DNA from: Planctomycetota bacterium
GTDB taxonomy: Bacteria; Planctomycetota; UBA1135; GCA-002686595
Direction: 5' to 3'
DNA: 64,000 bases
Assembly (NCBI GenBank): GCA_029259635.1
Contig: JAJDEU010000018.1
Coordinates: 1 to 64,000, forward strand
The number at the start of each line of letters is the position of its first letter. Within the stretch, counting starts at the first letter, position 1. The position numbers were made by a program, and so were the translations under genes. Below are positions 16,372 to 24,947 of this stretch, piece after piece. Below the pieces are notes generated by a model. The model was not told the DNA's origin. It was given only the letters and a program-made list of their open reading frames with translations, and searched no databases.

Positions 16372-16396
16372 CATCGTCCAGCACTGATGGACGATG
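16372..16396. promoter_or_regulatory. 25-bp palindrome in the AraC/NmrA divergent region (candidate operator)
   Basis: CATCGTCCA-gcactga-TGGACGATG, a perfect 9-bp inverted repeat with a 7-base spacer, is centred 39 bases from the AraC start codon and 122 bases from the NmrA start. AraC-family proteins more often use direct repeats, so it could also serve another regulator, or fold as a hairpin. Confidence 0.5.
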
Positions 16397-16505
16397 GGTA
16401 TAGAAGTGCGTACGTGCTGCCATAGTTCGTCCGATCTGGTTGCCATACCGTGGATCTATGTCGAGCGCACTCCGCGCTTGGCCACACCCCTCTGAGGATA
16501 GAACC

Positions 16506-17372
16506 ATGACGACCCAGAACGTGAACGCAGAACCCACCCGACAAACCCTGGTGCTCGGCGGCACCGGCAAGACCGGACGAAGAGTGGCGGAACGGCTGGA
16601 GAAGCTCGGATTGCCGGTCTTGATCGGCTCGCGCGAGGGACAGCTTCCCTTCGACTGGCAGGACGCCGCGACGTGGGAGCCGCTGCTTCGAGAGGTGCGG
16701 GCCGTCTACCTGACCTACTACCCCGACCTAGCGGTCCCGGGAGCGGTCGAGACGGTGCGTTCGTTCATCGAGCTCGCGAAGTCGAGCGGTGCGAACCGAA
16801 TCGTGCTGCTCTCCGGTCGCGGCGAAGAGGAAGCCCAGCGAGCGGAACAAGTCCTGATGCAATCCGGCGTGGACTGGACCATTCTGCGCTGCAGCTGGTT
16901 CTCCCAAAACTTCAGCGAGAGCTTTCTCCTCGAACCCGTCCTGGAGGGCACGGTCTACCTGCCGGCCGGAGAAATTCGCGAGCCGTTCGTCGACGTCGAT
17001 GACATCGCGGATGTCGCCGTCGCGGCGCTGACCGACGACCGTCACATCGGCGAGCTTTACGAACTGACCGGCCCGCGCCTCATGACCTTCGCGGAAGCCA
17101 TGTCCGACATCTCTCAAGCGACCGGCCGCGACATCCAATACGTGCCGATCTCGCACGCAGACTACGCCGCCGCGCTCGCGGAAGCCGGTCTCCCGCCGGA
17201 GTTCGAGTGGCTCGTGAACTACTTGTTCACGCACATTCTCGACGGCCGCAACGAGAGTCTCGCGAATGGAGTAGAGCAGGCTCTCGGACGGAAGCCACGC
17301 GAGTTCGCGGACTATGCGAAGGAGGCGGCCGCTACGGGCGTTTGGTCGGTGACTAACAGCCTAGCTTTATGA
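16506..17372 (+). CDS. NmrA-like NAD(P)-binding family protein
   Basis: A 288-residue atypical short-chain dehydrogenase of the NmrA/azoreductase-like group. The dinucleotide-binding loop is LVLGGTGKTGRRVAERL at residues 13-29, followed by LSGRGEEEAQRAEQVLMQSG and WTILRCSWFSQNF, both typical of the YwnB/NmrA-like family. The usual catalytic Tyr-x-x-x-Lys is not evident, as is common in this group, which includes redox sensors and quinone/azo reductases. It is preceded by GAGGATAGA as ribosome binding site. It is divergent from, and probably controlled by, the AraC-family regulator at 15376. Confidence 0.88.
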   Translation: MTTQNVNAEPTRQTLVLGGTGKTGRRVAERLEKLGLPVLIGSREGQLPFDWQDAATWEPLLREVRAVYLTYYPDLAVPGAVETVRSFIELAKSSGANRIVLLSGRGEEEAQRAEQVLMQSGVDWTILRCSWFSQNFSESFLLEPVLEGTVYLPAGEIREPFVDVDDIADVAVAALTDDRHIGELYELTGPRLMTFAEAMSDISQATGRDIQYVPISHADYAAALAEAGLPPEFEWLVNYLFTHILDGRNESLANGVEQALGRKPREFADYAKEAAATGVWSVTNSLAL

Positions 17373-17414
17373 GGGAGAAGCTCCTGCAAGGTGCGAGGCC
17401 GCCTTCTCGGTGCA

Positions 17415-17446
17415 CTGCCTTCGGTCGGTGAAAGGACCGAAGGCAG
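17415..17446. terminator. Hairpin after the NmrA-family gene
   Basis: CTGCCTTCGGTC-ggtgaaag-GACCGAAGGCAG is a perfect 12-bp stem with an 8-base loop, 42 bases after the stop codon. No T-run follows, so it may be a weak terminator or a small palindromic repeat. Outside it, GCCTTCTC (17402-17409) and GAGAAGGC (17490-17497) could pair to extend the structure. Confidence 0.45.
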
Positions 17447-17589
17447 CGAATTCTCTCGCTTGAGTCGGAGTAAAGAGAGAGTCCCCGGAGAAGGCGCGAG
17501 ATGATTCGCGTCGCCGACATAGTGCCCGCGCGACCGTATCGGTAGCTGGCGGTTCTTCGTGCTACTCTGACGAAAAGGCTATCCGCCTT

Positions 17590-18153
17590 ATGACCGACAT
17601 TACCCAATACCTTGAGCAGCTAGCGAGTGGCGACGAGCACGCGGCGACGCAGCTCCTCGACGTGGTCTATTCGGAGTTGCGCACTCTGGCGGCGGCGAAG
17701 CTTGCGAAGGAGGCGCCGGGGCATACGTTGCAACCGACGGCGCTCGTTCACGAAGCTTGGATGCGGCTGGTGGGGGATGACCGCAAGGACTGGAAGAGTC
17801 GGAGGTATTTCTTCGGGGCTTGCGCGGAGGCAATGCGGCGGATCTTGGTGGAGAGCGCTCGCAAGAAGGCGCGCATGATACATGGCGGCGGGCACGAACG
17901 AGTGGAGCTGGAGGACGTGGCGAAGGAGGAGGCCGGAGAGTCTTTTGAGCTGCTCGCCTTGGACGAGGCGCTCGCGAAGCTCGCGAAGACAGACGAATCG
18001 AAAGCGGAGGTCGTGAAGCTGCGCTACTTCGCGGGATTGACCCTCGAGCAAGTGGCGAAGACGCTGGATATCTCGCCGGCCACTGCGGACCGACACTGGG
18101 CCTTTGCGCGGGCTTTCTTGCACAGCGAGATTGCTCGGGAGCAGGACGATTGA
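17590..18153 (+). CDS. ECF sigma factor of the TIGR02999 type
   Basis: A 187-residue sigma factor of the ECF subgroup seen in planctomycetes and acidobacteria (TIGR02999). Region 2 includes HTLQPTALVHEAWMRLVGDD and the W-x-S-R-R-Y-F-F segment; region 4 includes LRYFAGLTLEQVAKTLDISP ATADRHW, with the typical W-A-F-A-R-A-x-L ending. The family is usually encoded beside a Ser/Thr protein kinase, as here, where the kinase starts 73 bases downstream. Phosphorylation by that kinase could control the sigma factor; this is inferred from the conserved pairing. Confidence 0.92.
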   Translation: MTDITQYLEQLASGDEHAATQLLDVVYSELRTLAAAKLAKEAPGHTLQPTALVHEAWMRLVGDDRKDWKSRRYFFGACAEAMRRILVESARKKARMIHGGGHERVELEDVAKEEAGESFELLALDEALAKLAKTDESKAEVVKLRYFAGLTLEQVAKTLDISPATADRHWAFARAFLHSEIAREQDD

Positions 18154-18226
18154 GCTTTTTCCGCTTTTCGTGAGGCCTTCGGGAGGGGAGCGGCGCAGGA
18201 GAGAGTGCAGCAAGTAGGCTGCTCCC

Positions 18227-20968
18227 ATGCAGAACGATTCCCGACCCGAGCTCGAGACCATCTTCCACGACGCGAGTGCTCGCGTGCGAGGTGCGGAGCG
18301 CGAGGCGTATCTCGATGGCGCATGTGGTGGAGACGCCGACTTGCGCTCGCGAGTCGACGCTCTGCTCGAGGCTCACGACGCCGCCAGCGGGATTCTCGAT
18401 AGTCCGGCCTTCGAGGGCAATCGCGAGGGGCCGGGTACGTCGATCGGCAACTACAAGCTGTTGCAGGAGATCGGCGAAGGCGGCATGGGCGTCGTGTACA
18501 TGGCCGAGCAGGAGAAGCCGGTTCGGCGCAAGGTGGCGATCAAAGTCATCAAGCTGGGCATGGATACGAAGCAGGTGATCGCGCGGTTCGAGGCCGAGCG
18601 CCAGGCGCTGGCCATGATGGATCATCCGCACATTGCGCGCGTGCTTGACGCGGGTTCAACCGACGCGGGGCGGCCTTATTTCGTGATGGAGTTGGTGCGC
18701 GGGATTCCAGTTCACGAGTATTGCGACAAGCACAACTTGGCGACGGAGGAGCGGCTGGGGCTCTTCGTCGATGTGTGTCGAGCCGTCCAACACGCGCACC
18801 AAAAGGGCATCATTCATCGCGACATCAAGCCGACGAATGTGCTGATCACTTCACACGACGGCAGGCCGGTTCCGAAGATCATCGACTTTGGCGTGTCGAA
18901 GGCGACGAACCAGCGATTGACCGAACGGACGTTGTTCACCGAATTCCATCAGATCATCGGTACGCCCGAGTACATGTCGCCCGAGCAGGCCGAGATGAGC
19001 GGGCTTGACATCGATACGCGCAGCGACATCTATTCGCTCGGCGTGCTTCTGTATCAGCTGCTTACGGGTACGACTCCGGCTGACCCGACAGACCTCCGGA
19101 CTGCGGCGTTTGAAGAGATGACGCGCATGATTCGCGAGGATGAGCCGCCGGCGCCATCGACGCGGGTGAGCAAGCTCGGCGAGGACGCGGAGAAGATCGC
19201 AAAAAGTCGACGGAGCGACGTGCGCTCTCTCTCCAAGCACTTCCGCGGGGATCTGGATTGGATCGTGATGAAAGCGCTCGAGAAGGATCGGACGCGTCGG
19301 TATGAAAACGCGTCGGCCTTCGCGGAGGACGTGAATCGACACCTCGACAATCGACCGGTGGAGGCGGGCCCACCGGGAGCGTCCTATCGCTTCTTGAAAT
19401 TCGCGCGACGTAATCGGAAGACAGTGGCCGCGAGCCTGGTGCTGGTTTTGGTCGTGGGGCTTGGCCTTGCGGGTACGACGATGGGGTATCTGCGCTGGCG
19501 AGCGGAAGCGAATCACTCCGGCAAGATCAGCGACTCGTTGCAGGACGTGCTCGCCATGACGGACGCGACGCGCGCGGCGGATCGCGATCATGTGGAAGGC
19601 GTGCTGGCGACGGTGCGAGAACTCTTTGGTGAAGGGCACGCGACGTACGCGGCGGTCTTGGACACGCTCTCATCGCGCATGCACGACTCAGGCGACTTCG
19701 ATACGGCAAAGGAGCTCAGCAACGAAGCGCTCGTTGTCTGGAAGAAGATCTACGGCGACGAGCACCCGAACGTCGCGATTTCGCTCGCGCGCCTGGGGCA
19801 GTCGCTGCGCGCGCAGGGCGAGGATGATGAGGCGGAGCGGGTCTTGCGAAGAGCGCTGTCGATTCTCGACGGTGCGTCGGATGCTCCCGGGTTGGCTGGC
19901 TATGACGCTCGCGTTGCGCTCGCGGATCTCTTGAGCAACCGCGGCGAGTACCCCGAGGCCGAGCAGCTCTTGCGCGATTCGCTGGGCTTGCTTCGCGCGA
20001 GTCCTTCACTGACTCACTTTCGGGTCATTGAAACGATCGAGCGTCTCGTCACGGTTCAGTTGAATCAGCCTGAGGCCGACGCGCGCGACACGATGCGCCA
20101 AATGTATGAGGAGACGCATTCGTTTTACCCGGACACGAGTCCGCTGCTCGCGATCTCGGCGATGGGTTACGGACGACAGATCTTCGAGAACGGCGACGCC
20201 GAAGCGGCCATTCCGTATTTCCGCGAGGCGATCGAGCGGTTTCGAGCGTCGCCGAACCCGCCACGTATAAGTTTCCTCGCCGCGTGCGATGGACTGTTTC
20301 AGATCCTGCGCGGGAAAGAGGATGTTGCGAGCATCAAAGAGTCGGATGACTTGCTGCGCGACATCATCGGACTGGCGAGGACGATGTGGGGCGTCGACAG
20401 CTTGGCGACGAACCTAAAATATTACGCGAGCCGCTTGGTCGAGCGCGGCAGGCATGCGGACGCACTCGATGCCATCATGGACGCGCACCAAAGCTTCGTC
20501 GACGTAGGGCGCTCGATCGATGAGCGCGAAAATTTGCGCGACAATATGACGATGATCGCTTTCCAGGTTGCCGTGGAGCCCGAGTTGGAGTCGGAGCTTT
20601 ACAGAAAAGCACGGGACGCAGCTGAGCTTGCGCTTGTCGAAGAACCTGAACACCCAGCCATGCTGGTCGCGTTAGCGGTCGCGCTCTATCGGCTAGACGA
20701 GTTGGAACTTGCGGTTGAACTACTTGATCGGATCAAGTCACCGCTAGCTCGAATGCGCGGCGGCCTCGCGCGGGGAATCACTCCTGCCGATCACGCTTTT
20801 CGTGCCATGTCCTATGCCCGATTGGGAAATCAAACGGTGGCGCGCGCTGAACTCGAAGCTATGCGCACCGTCATCGTTGAGAAAAACGGTGACCGCGGGG
20901 ATCCCGAGATTCTTCGCGAGGTCGAAGCCGTTGTCGAACAAAGCTCGTCCTCAGTCGAGGGCGAGTAA
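18227..20968 (+). CDS. Membrane Ser/Thr protein kinase with TPR-like C-terminal region
   Basis: A 913-residue Hanks-type kinase. After a short N-terminal alpha-helical segment, the kinase domain covers about residues 75-370: glycine loop IGEGGMGVV (82-90), Lys106 in VAIKVIKLG, HRDIKPTN (197-204), DFG (220-222), GTPEYMSPEQ (245-254). One transmembrane helix lies at about 400-422. The outer half (about 430-913) contains tandem helical repeats resembling TPRs (GDFDTAKELSNEALVVWKKI, then GEDDEAERVLRRALSIL). The start ATG lies 73 bases after the sigma factor stop. The pairing suggests a signal-transduction module in which an extracytoplasmic TPR domain senses a ligand or partner. Confidence 0.92.
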   Translation: MQNDSRPELETIFHDASARVRGAEREAYLDGACGGDADLRSRVDALLEAHDAASGILDSPAFEGNREGPGTSIGNYKLLQEIGEGGMGVVYMAEQEKPVRRKVAIKVIKLGMDTKQVIARFEAERQALAMMDHPHIARVLDAGSTDAGRPYFVMELVRGIPVHEYCDKHNLATEERLGLFVDVCRAVQHAHQKGIIHRDIKPTNVLITSHDGRPVPKIIDFGVSKATNQRLTERTLFTEFHQIIGTPEYMSPEQAEMSGLDIDTRSDIYSLGVLLYQLLTGTTPADPTDLRTAAFEEMTRMIREDEPPAPSTRVSKLGEDAEKIAKSRRSDVRSLSKHFRGDLDWIVMKALEKDRTRRYENASAFAEDVNRHLDNRPVEAGPPGASYRFLKFARRNRKTVAASLVLVLVVGLGLAGTTMGYLRWRAEANHSGKISDSLQDVLAMTDATRAADRDHVEGVLATVRELFGEGHATYAAVLDTLSSRMHDSGDFDTAKELSNEALVVWKKIYGDEHPNVAISLARLGQSLRAQGEDDEAERVLRRALSILDGASDAPGLAGYDARVALADLLSNRGEYPEAEQLLRDSLGLLRASPSLTHFRVIETIERLVTVQLNQPEADARDTMRQMYEETHSFYPDTSPLLAISAMGYGRQIFENGDAEAAIPYFREAIERFRASPNPPRISFLAACDGLFQILRGKEDVASIKESDDLLRDIIGLARTMWGVDSLATNLKYYASRLVERGRHADALDAIMDAHQSFVDVGRSIDERENLRDNMTMIAFQVAVEPELESELYRKARDAAELALVEEPEHPAMLVALAVALYRLDELELAVELLDRIKSPLARMRGGLARGITPADHAFRAMSYARLGNQTVARAELEAMRTVIVEKNGDRGDPEILREVEAVVEQSSSSVEGE

Positions 20969-20998
20969 CGCATCGATTCTATTACTGTCGAAAGACCC

Positions 20999-23410
20999 AT
21001 GATGTTCTCCAAGTCACTCTTACCGCTATTCGCCAGTCTGGCCCTGTGTTCGAGCGCTTTTGCGAGGGACGAGCCGACGCTCGAACAGCGCCTCGACAAG
21101 CTCGCCGAGACGCTCGAGGCCGCACGGCTGAAGGCACACATTCCCGGCATGTCCATCGCGATCGTGAAAGATGACGAGGTCATTTGGGCGCGCGGTTTCG
21201 GCATGGCCGATGTCGCTGAAGAACGCCCGGCCGATGAGAACACGGTCTACGCGATCGGCTCGACAACGAAGGCATTTACAGCAACGCTCGTTGGGATGCT
21301 CGTCGATGATGGCAAAGTGAGCTGGGATGATCCGGTGACGAAGTACCTGCCTTACTTCGACTTGGCTGTGCGCAGTGACGATAAGAGCGCCGAGTGCACG
21401 CTTCGCGATTTGCTCAGCCATCGCCACGGCTTCGCGCGCATGGGGCTGTTGTGGTTTGGCGGTCGGACAACGCGCGATGAAGTCTTGCGGGTTGCCGCGG
21501 GGGCGGAGCCGTGGGACGATTTTCGCACTGGCTTTCACTACAACAACGTGACTTACCTGGCGGCTGGGCAAGCCGCGGGGATTGCGGACGGAACGAGCTG
21601 GGACGAGCTGATGGTGAGTCGAATCTTTGAACCGCTCGGAATGACGTCCAGCACGCTCTCCATCAGTGACGCGGTGAACGACGAGCGATTGGCGCGCGGC
21701 TATCGCTGGAACCCCACCGAGAAACGCTTCGACGAGGAGCGCTTGGTGCCGCTGGACAATATTGGCCCCGCGGGTTCGGTGAACTCGAACGTCGTCGACG
21801 TGGCCCAATGGATTCGGATGCTGCTGGCCCGGGGTGAGCACGATGGCAACCGACTGATCAGTAACAAGAGCGTCCGCGAAACGTGGACGCCGCAGATTGG
21901 CATTGCGGATGGAGTTTCTTATGGGCTCGGGTGGATGCTGCGAGAGCACGACGGTCGACGAGTGGTCGAGCACGGCGGCAACATCAATGGCTTCACGGCG
22001 GAGATCGGCTTAATGCCCGAGGAGAAGTTGGGCTACGTGCTCTTCATGAACCTCAGTGTCTCGCCGCTGCGCCTGCCCTCACTGAAGTTGGTCTTTGACG
22101 GTTTGCTCGGCGAATGGTCCGAGAGTGAAGCGGTCGAACCGGCGGCGCCCGACGAACCGATCGAGATCGCAGTGGGTGACCTCGAGGACTACGTCGGAGT
22201 GTACGTCGCTAACTTCGCGAAGTTCCGCGACACGGAGTTCGAGGTGCGCGTCAATGACGGAGTGCTGGCCATCGACATCCCCGGGCAGCTGTCGTCGGAC
22301 CTCAATGCGCCGAACAGTGATGGCCGGTGGGTCTCGGCTCTCACCGATCGGGTGTCGATCTCATTCGCCCGGAACGAGAGTGGTTCCGTTCAAAGTTTGA
22401 CGATGCACTCGAACGGATTTAACTTCGAGGTTCCGCGCAAGGGCGTCGTCATTGCGCCAGAAGTTCCGGCGAAAGTGCTGGAGAAGTACGTCGGCACCTA
22501 CGTTCGCGAGCAGGGGGGGAAGCGGGTCAAGCTCTCCGTCTTGCACGGGATGCTCACGATGGAGGACAGAGGAAATCGGCTCGCCTTTCAGACGCCGGAT
22601 GAAGAGGGCAATGCGTGGCTTCGCGCTCGTGAGGATCACGGTGCGACCTTCAAAACCGATGCGGAAGGGAACGCCGAGTCGTTTATTTATCACGGCAGTT
22701 CGGGAGACAAATTGTTCACGCGATTGCCGGACTTGGAGATGAGTGGGCTTCCGACGAATAGCGCTCTCCTCGAACTTCGGAATACAGCGGAGCGCAGCGC
22801 GGCGTGGAGCGCAGCGGGCGGTTCGAAAGTCACTGGCAAGGTTTGGGTTCCCCAATCCGCGATTCACGGGACGGTGGCGCTCTATTCCGATGGTCGTGAT
22901 CGCAGCGCCAGGCATTTGGACTTTGGGGTATACGGGCGTGTCAGTACGGTCATCCGCGACGGCAGTGCTTGGTTGCATGACCCGATGCGCGGGATTTCCC
23001 CGCTTCAAGGCGACGATTTGGCCAGCGCTATTCTCGACCATCCAGAATCGGTTGAAGGCGATTGGAGGAACTACTTCGATTCATTCGAAGTGATTGGTAA
23101 CGAGGAGCTGAATGGACGGCGGGTTCACATCGTTCGCCTCACGAAGGGGAGACTGCCCAGTCGCACTTATCGCGTCGACGCCGAAACGGGCGACGTCTTG
23201 AGAATGAACCATATTTCGATCAATGGCTCCGTCCGCGTTCCGGTCACGACGAACTTCTCCGAGTTCGAAGTGTATGGGGGCGTGCGTCGAGCGATGCGTA
23301 TCGAGATCGAGAATCCCACGTCGGGAAGGATCGTCCTGAATTTCGCGAAGGTGGAGACGGGACTTCAATTCGACGAGGCGACTTTCGCGCCGGAGCCTCG
23401 CGAGGACTGA
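20999..23410 (+). CDS. Secreted serine hydrolase of the beta-lactamase/class C esterase family
   Basis: An 803-residue exported protein (signal peptide with cleavage near AFA-RDEP). The serine beta-lactamase-like domain covers about residues 30-370: Ser88-Thr-Thr-Lys91, Tyr181-Asn-Asn, and His325-Gly-Gly, the three motifs of class C beta-lactamase-type hydrolases. The remaining 430 residues hold beta-rich segments, including two copies of an ~90-residue pattern (DLEDYVGVYV, then LEKYVGTYV) like the C-terminal domains of other such esterases, and a final domain. It is likely a peptidase or esterase rather than an antibiotic-resistance enzyme. It follows the kinase by 30 bases and could be in the same transcript. 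Palindromic element 1 starts 10 bases after its stop. Confidence 0.85.
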   Translation: MMFSKSLLPLFASLALCSSAFARDEPTLEQRLDKLAETLEAARLKAHIPGMSIAIVKDDEVIWARGFGMADVAEERPADENTVYAIGSTTKAFTATLVGMLVDDGKVSWDDPVTKYLPYFDLAVRSDDKSAECTLRDLLSHRHGFARMGLLWFGGRTTRDEVLRVAAGAEPWDDFRTGFHYNNVTYLAAGQAAGIADGTSWDELMVSRIFEPLGMTSSTLSISDAVNDERLARGYRWNPTEKRFDEERLVPLDNIGPAGSVNSNVVDVAQWIRMLLARGEHDGNRLISNKSVRETWTPQIGIADGVSYGLGWMLREHDGRRVVEHGGNINGFTAEIGLMPEEKLGYVLFMNLSVSPLRLPSLKLVFDGLLGEWSESEAVEPAAPDEPIEIAVGDLEDYVGVYVANFAKFRDTEFEVRVNDGVLAIDIPGQLSSDLNAPNSDGRWVSALTDRVSISFARNESGSVQSLTMHSNGFNFEVPRKGVVIAPEVPAKVLEKYVGTYVREQGGKRVKLSVLHGMLTMEDRGNRLAFQTPDEEGNAWLRAREDHGATFKTDAEGNAESFIYHGSSGDKLFTRLPDLEMSGLPTNSALLELRNTAERSAAWSAAGGSKVTGKVWVPQSAIHGTVALYSDGRDRSARHLDFGVYGRVSTVIRDGSAWLHDPMRGISPLQGDDLASAILDHPESVEGDWRNYFDSFEVIGNEELNGRRVHIVRLTKGRLPSRTYRVDAETGDVLRMNHISINGSVRVPVTTNFSEFEVYGGVRRAMRIEIENPTSGRIVLNFAKVETGLQFDEATFAPEPRED

Positions 23411-23420
23411 AGTCTCCACC

Positions 23421-23652
23421 GAAGGTGGCAATACGGTGTCGCACACTCGTTTGCCGGTTTCACTTAGCCGGCTGACGGGGCCGGAAGGTGTAATACCGAA
23501 CCCGGTTCATCTCTAAACCTTAGGACCACCATGGCTCTGCCATGGTGGTCCTAAGGTTTAGAGATGAACCGGGTTCGGTATTACACCTTCCGGCCCGCTG
23601 ATGCTGATCGGGAAACCGGCAAACGAGTGTGCGACACCGTATTGCCACCTTC
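23421..23652. repeat. 232-bp palindromic element, copy 1 (conserved frame, private palindromic core)
   Basis: Outer arms: GAAGGTGGCAATACGGTGTC onward, a perfect 41-bp inverted repeat (23421-23461 against 23612-23652), which extends two further bases outward. Linkers: 16 nt on the left (23462-23477, containing TTAGCCGGCTGA) and 15 nt on the right (23597-23611). Core: 58-bp perfect inverted repeat (23478-23535 / 23539-23596) with loop TCT. The frame matches the second element at 40714 in reverse orientation, while the core sequence is unrelated. It contains no ORF, and the flanks carry no obvious target duplication. The total length is identical in the two copies. Confidence 0.9.
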
Positions 23653-23723
23653 GGGTTGCGTCATTGAGACTCCCGCGATCTGCCCCTCAATGAATCTCTC
23701 GATCTGGCCGACTCAGAAGGACG

Positions 23724-24836
23724 ATGCCCTCCAGCAAAGCCGTCCTCCGAAAGCTCAATTACGAGCTGAAAAGCGTCGCCGCCCTCGGCAAGTTCTTCCT
23801 CAAGAAGAACGACCTGCTCCAGCAGATGAGCCTCGCGCTCCCGATGCTCTCGATCGAGCCGACGAACGTCTGCAACGCGAACTGCACCTTCTGCGCCTAC
23901 CAGCACCAAGATCGCCCCACCGGCGTGATGTCGATGGAGCTCTTCCGCAAGGTCGTCGATGAGTACGCTTCCTGCGGCGGTGGCCCGCTCGGCATGACGC
24001 CCACCGTCGGCGAGCCCTTCGTCGACCCGCACCTTCTCGATCGCATCGCCTACGCGAGAGGTCTCGAAGAGATCACCTCGATCGGCATCTACAGCAACAT
24101 GATCCTCATGGATCGAATTGGTGCCGAGACGGTTGTCTCAAGCGGCCTGAACACCTTGACCGTCTCCGCTTCGGGTTTCGATGCCGAGATGTACGAGCGC
24201 ATTTATCGCTCGACACGCTATGAGAAGGTGCTCGCCAACATTCTGGACTTCGGAGCGGCAAATAACGCTGCTGGCCGACCGGTCGACTTCAAAATCGACA
24301 TGCGTATCGACGAGCCGTGGGCGGATGTCGCGAGCACCGAAGATTTCGCGCGCGTCGCCGAAGTGATCGGCGAAGAGAACATCATCTACAAGTTCCGCTT
24401 CGACAACTGGGCCGGCAAGATTAAATCCGACGACCTCAGCGGCAACATGCAACTGCGCAAACCGAGCGCTCTTCGCCGCCCGCGCATATCGCCCTGCTCC
24501 GAGCTCTACAGCGGTCCGATGGTCTACTGGGACGGTCGCGTCGGAGCCTGCGGTTGTCGCGACGTCAACGCGACCGAGTTGATCATCGGCGACGCAAACA
24601 AAGAACACCTCGCGGCAATCTGGATGGGCGCCGAGCTCGCGAAAATGCGCAAGGAGTTCCTCACAAGCAAGGTGCGCGACATCTGCAAGAACTGCACGCA
24701 CTACAACAACCTCGCGCACTTGCTTCGGGCCGATCACGCGGATGCACTCGCGGATACAACGCGCCCAATGCAATTCGGCGATGCGCTTCCCGCCGCGTTT
24801 GCCGGGCAAGCGAGCGCTTCACAACCGTTGGAATAA
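23724..24836 (+). CDS. Radical SAM protein with SPASM-type C-terminal domain
   Basis: A 370-residue radical SAM enzyme. The [4Fe-4S]/SAM motif is Cys50-x3-Cys54-x2-Cys57 (CNANCTFC), in a TIM-barrel-like domain with GVMSMELFRKVVDEY, MTPTVGEPFVDPHLLD and the ISGFD-like SASGFDAEMYE. The C-terminal part holds the SPASM-type cysteines CSELYSGPMVYWDGRVGACGC and CKNCTHY, expected to bind auxiliary Fe-S clusters. Close homologues are often found in cell-surface polysaccharide or cofactor clusters, but the substrate cannot be told from sequence. A weak hairpin (AGGCG/CGCCT) sits at the stop codon. Its promoter region contains palindromic element 1. Confidence 0.9.
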   Translation: MPSSKAVLRKLNYELKSVAALGKFFLKKNDLLQQMSLALPMLSIEPTNVCNANCTFCAYQHQDRPTGVMSMELFRKVVDEYASCGGGPLGMTPTVGEPFVDPHLLDRIAYARGLEEITSIGIYSNMILMDRIGAETVVSSGLNTLTVSASGFDAEMYERIYRSTRYEKVLANILDFGAANNAAGRPVDFKIDMRIDEPWADVASTEDFARVAEVIGEENIIYKFRFDNWAGKIKSDDLSGNMQLRKPSALRRPRISPCSELYSGPMVYWDGRVGACGCRDVNATELIIGDANKEHLAAIWMGAELAKMRKEFLTSKVRDICKNCTHYNNLAHLLRADHADALADTTRPMQFGDALPAAFAGQASASQPLE

Positions 24837-24877
24837 TAGGCGGGGCAAAGCGCCTCAAAATGTGCGAATCGTCGTGT

Positions 24878-24904
24878 ACACCTCTCGGTACTGCCGGGAG
24901 GTGT
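24878..24904. terminator. Hairpin in the convergent region, first of two
   Basis: ACACCTCTCGG-tactg-CCGGGAGGTGT forms an 11-position stem with one internal mismatch (T opposite G). It lies 42 bases after the radical SAM stop, in the space converging with the reverse-strand gene ending at 24948. It is followed by TCTCTT. It probably helps terminate transcription from one or both sides. Confidence 0.5.
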
Positions 24905-24906
24905 TC

Positions 24907-24930
24907 TCTTGCCCGGAAAGCAGGGCAAGA
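24907..24930. terminator. Hairpin in the convergent region, second of two
   Basis: TCTTGCCC-ggaaagca-GGGCAAGA is a perfect 8-bp stem directly abutting the first hairpin, 18 bases before the end of the convergent reverse-strand gene. The pair could act as a bidirectional terminator. Confidence 0.5.
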
Positions 24931-24947
24931 AGTGCAACACCCACCGG

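Noticed and set aside
23421..23652. The palindromic elements as a CRISPR array or an insertion sequence
   Set aside because: There are no regularly spaced direct repeats, no transposase and no clear target duplication; the structure is one inverted repeat with a palindromic core.
23421..23652. The palindromic elements as an assembly or amplification chimera
   Set aside because: A fold-back artefact would not produce two elements of identical length with shared arms and linkers and compensated differences; it still deserves long-read confirmation.
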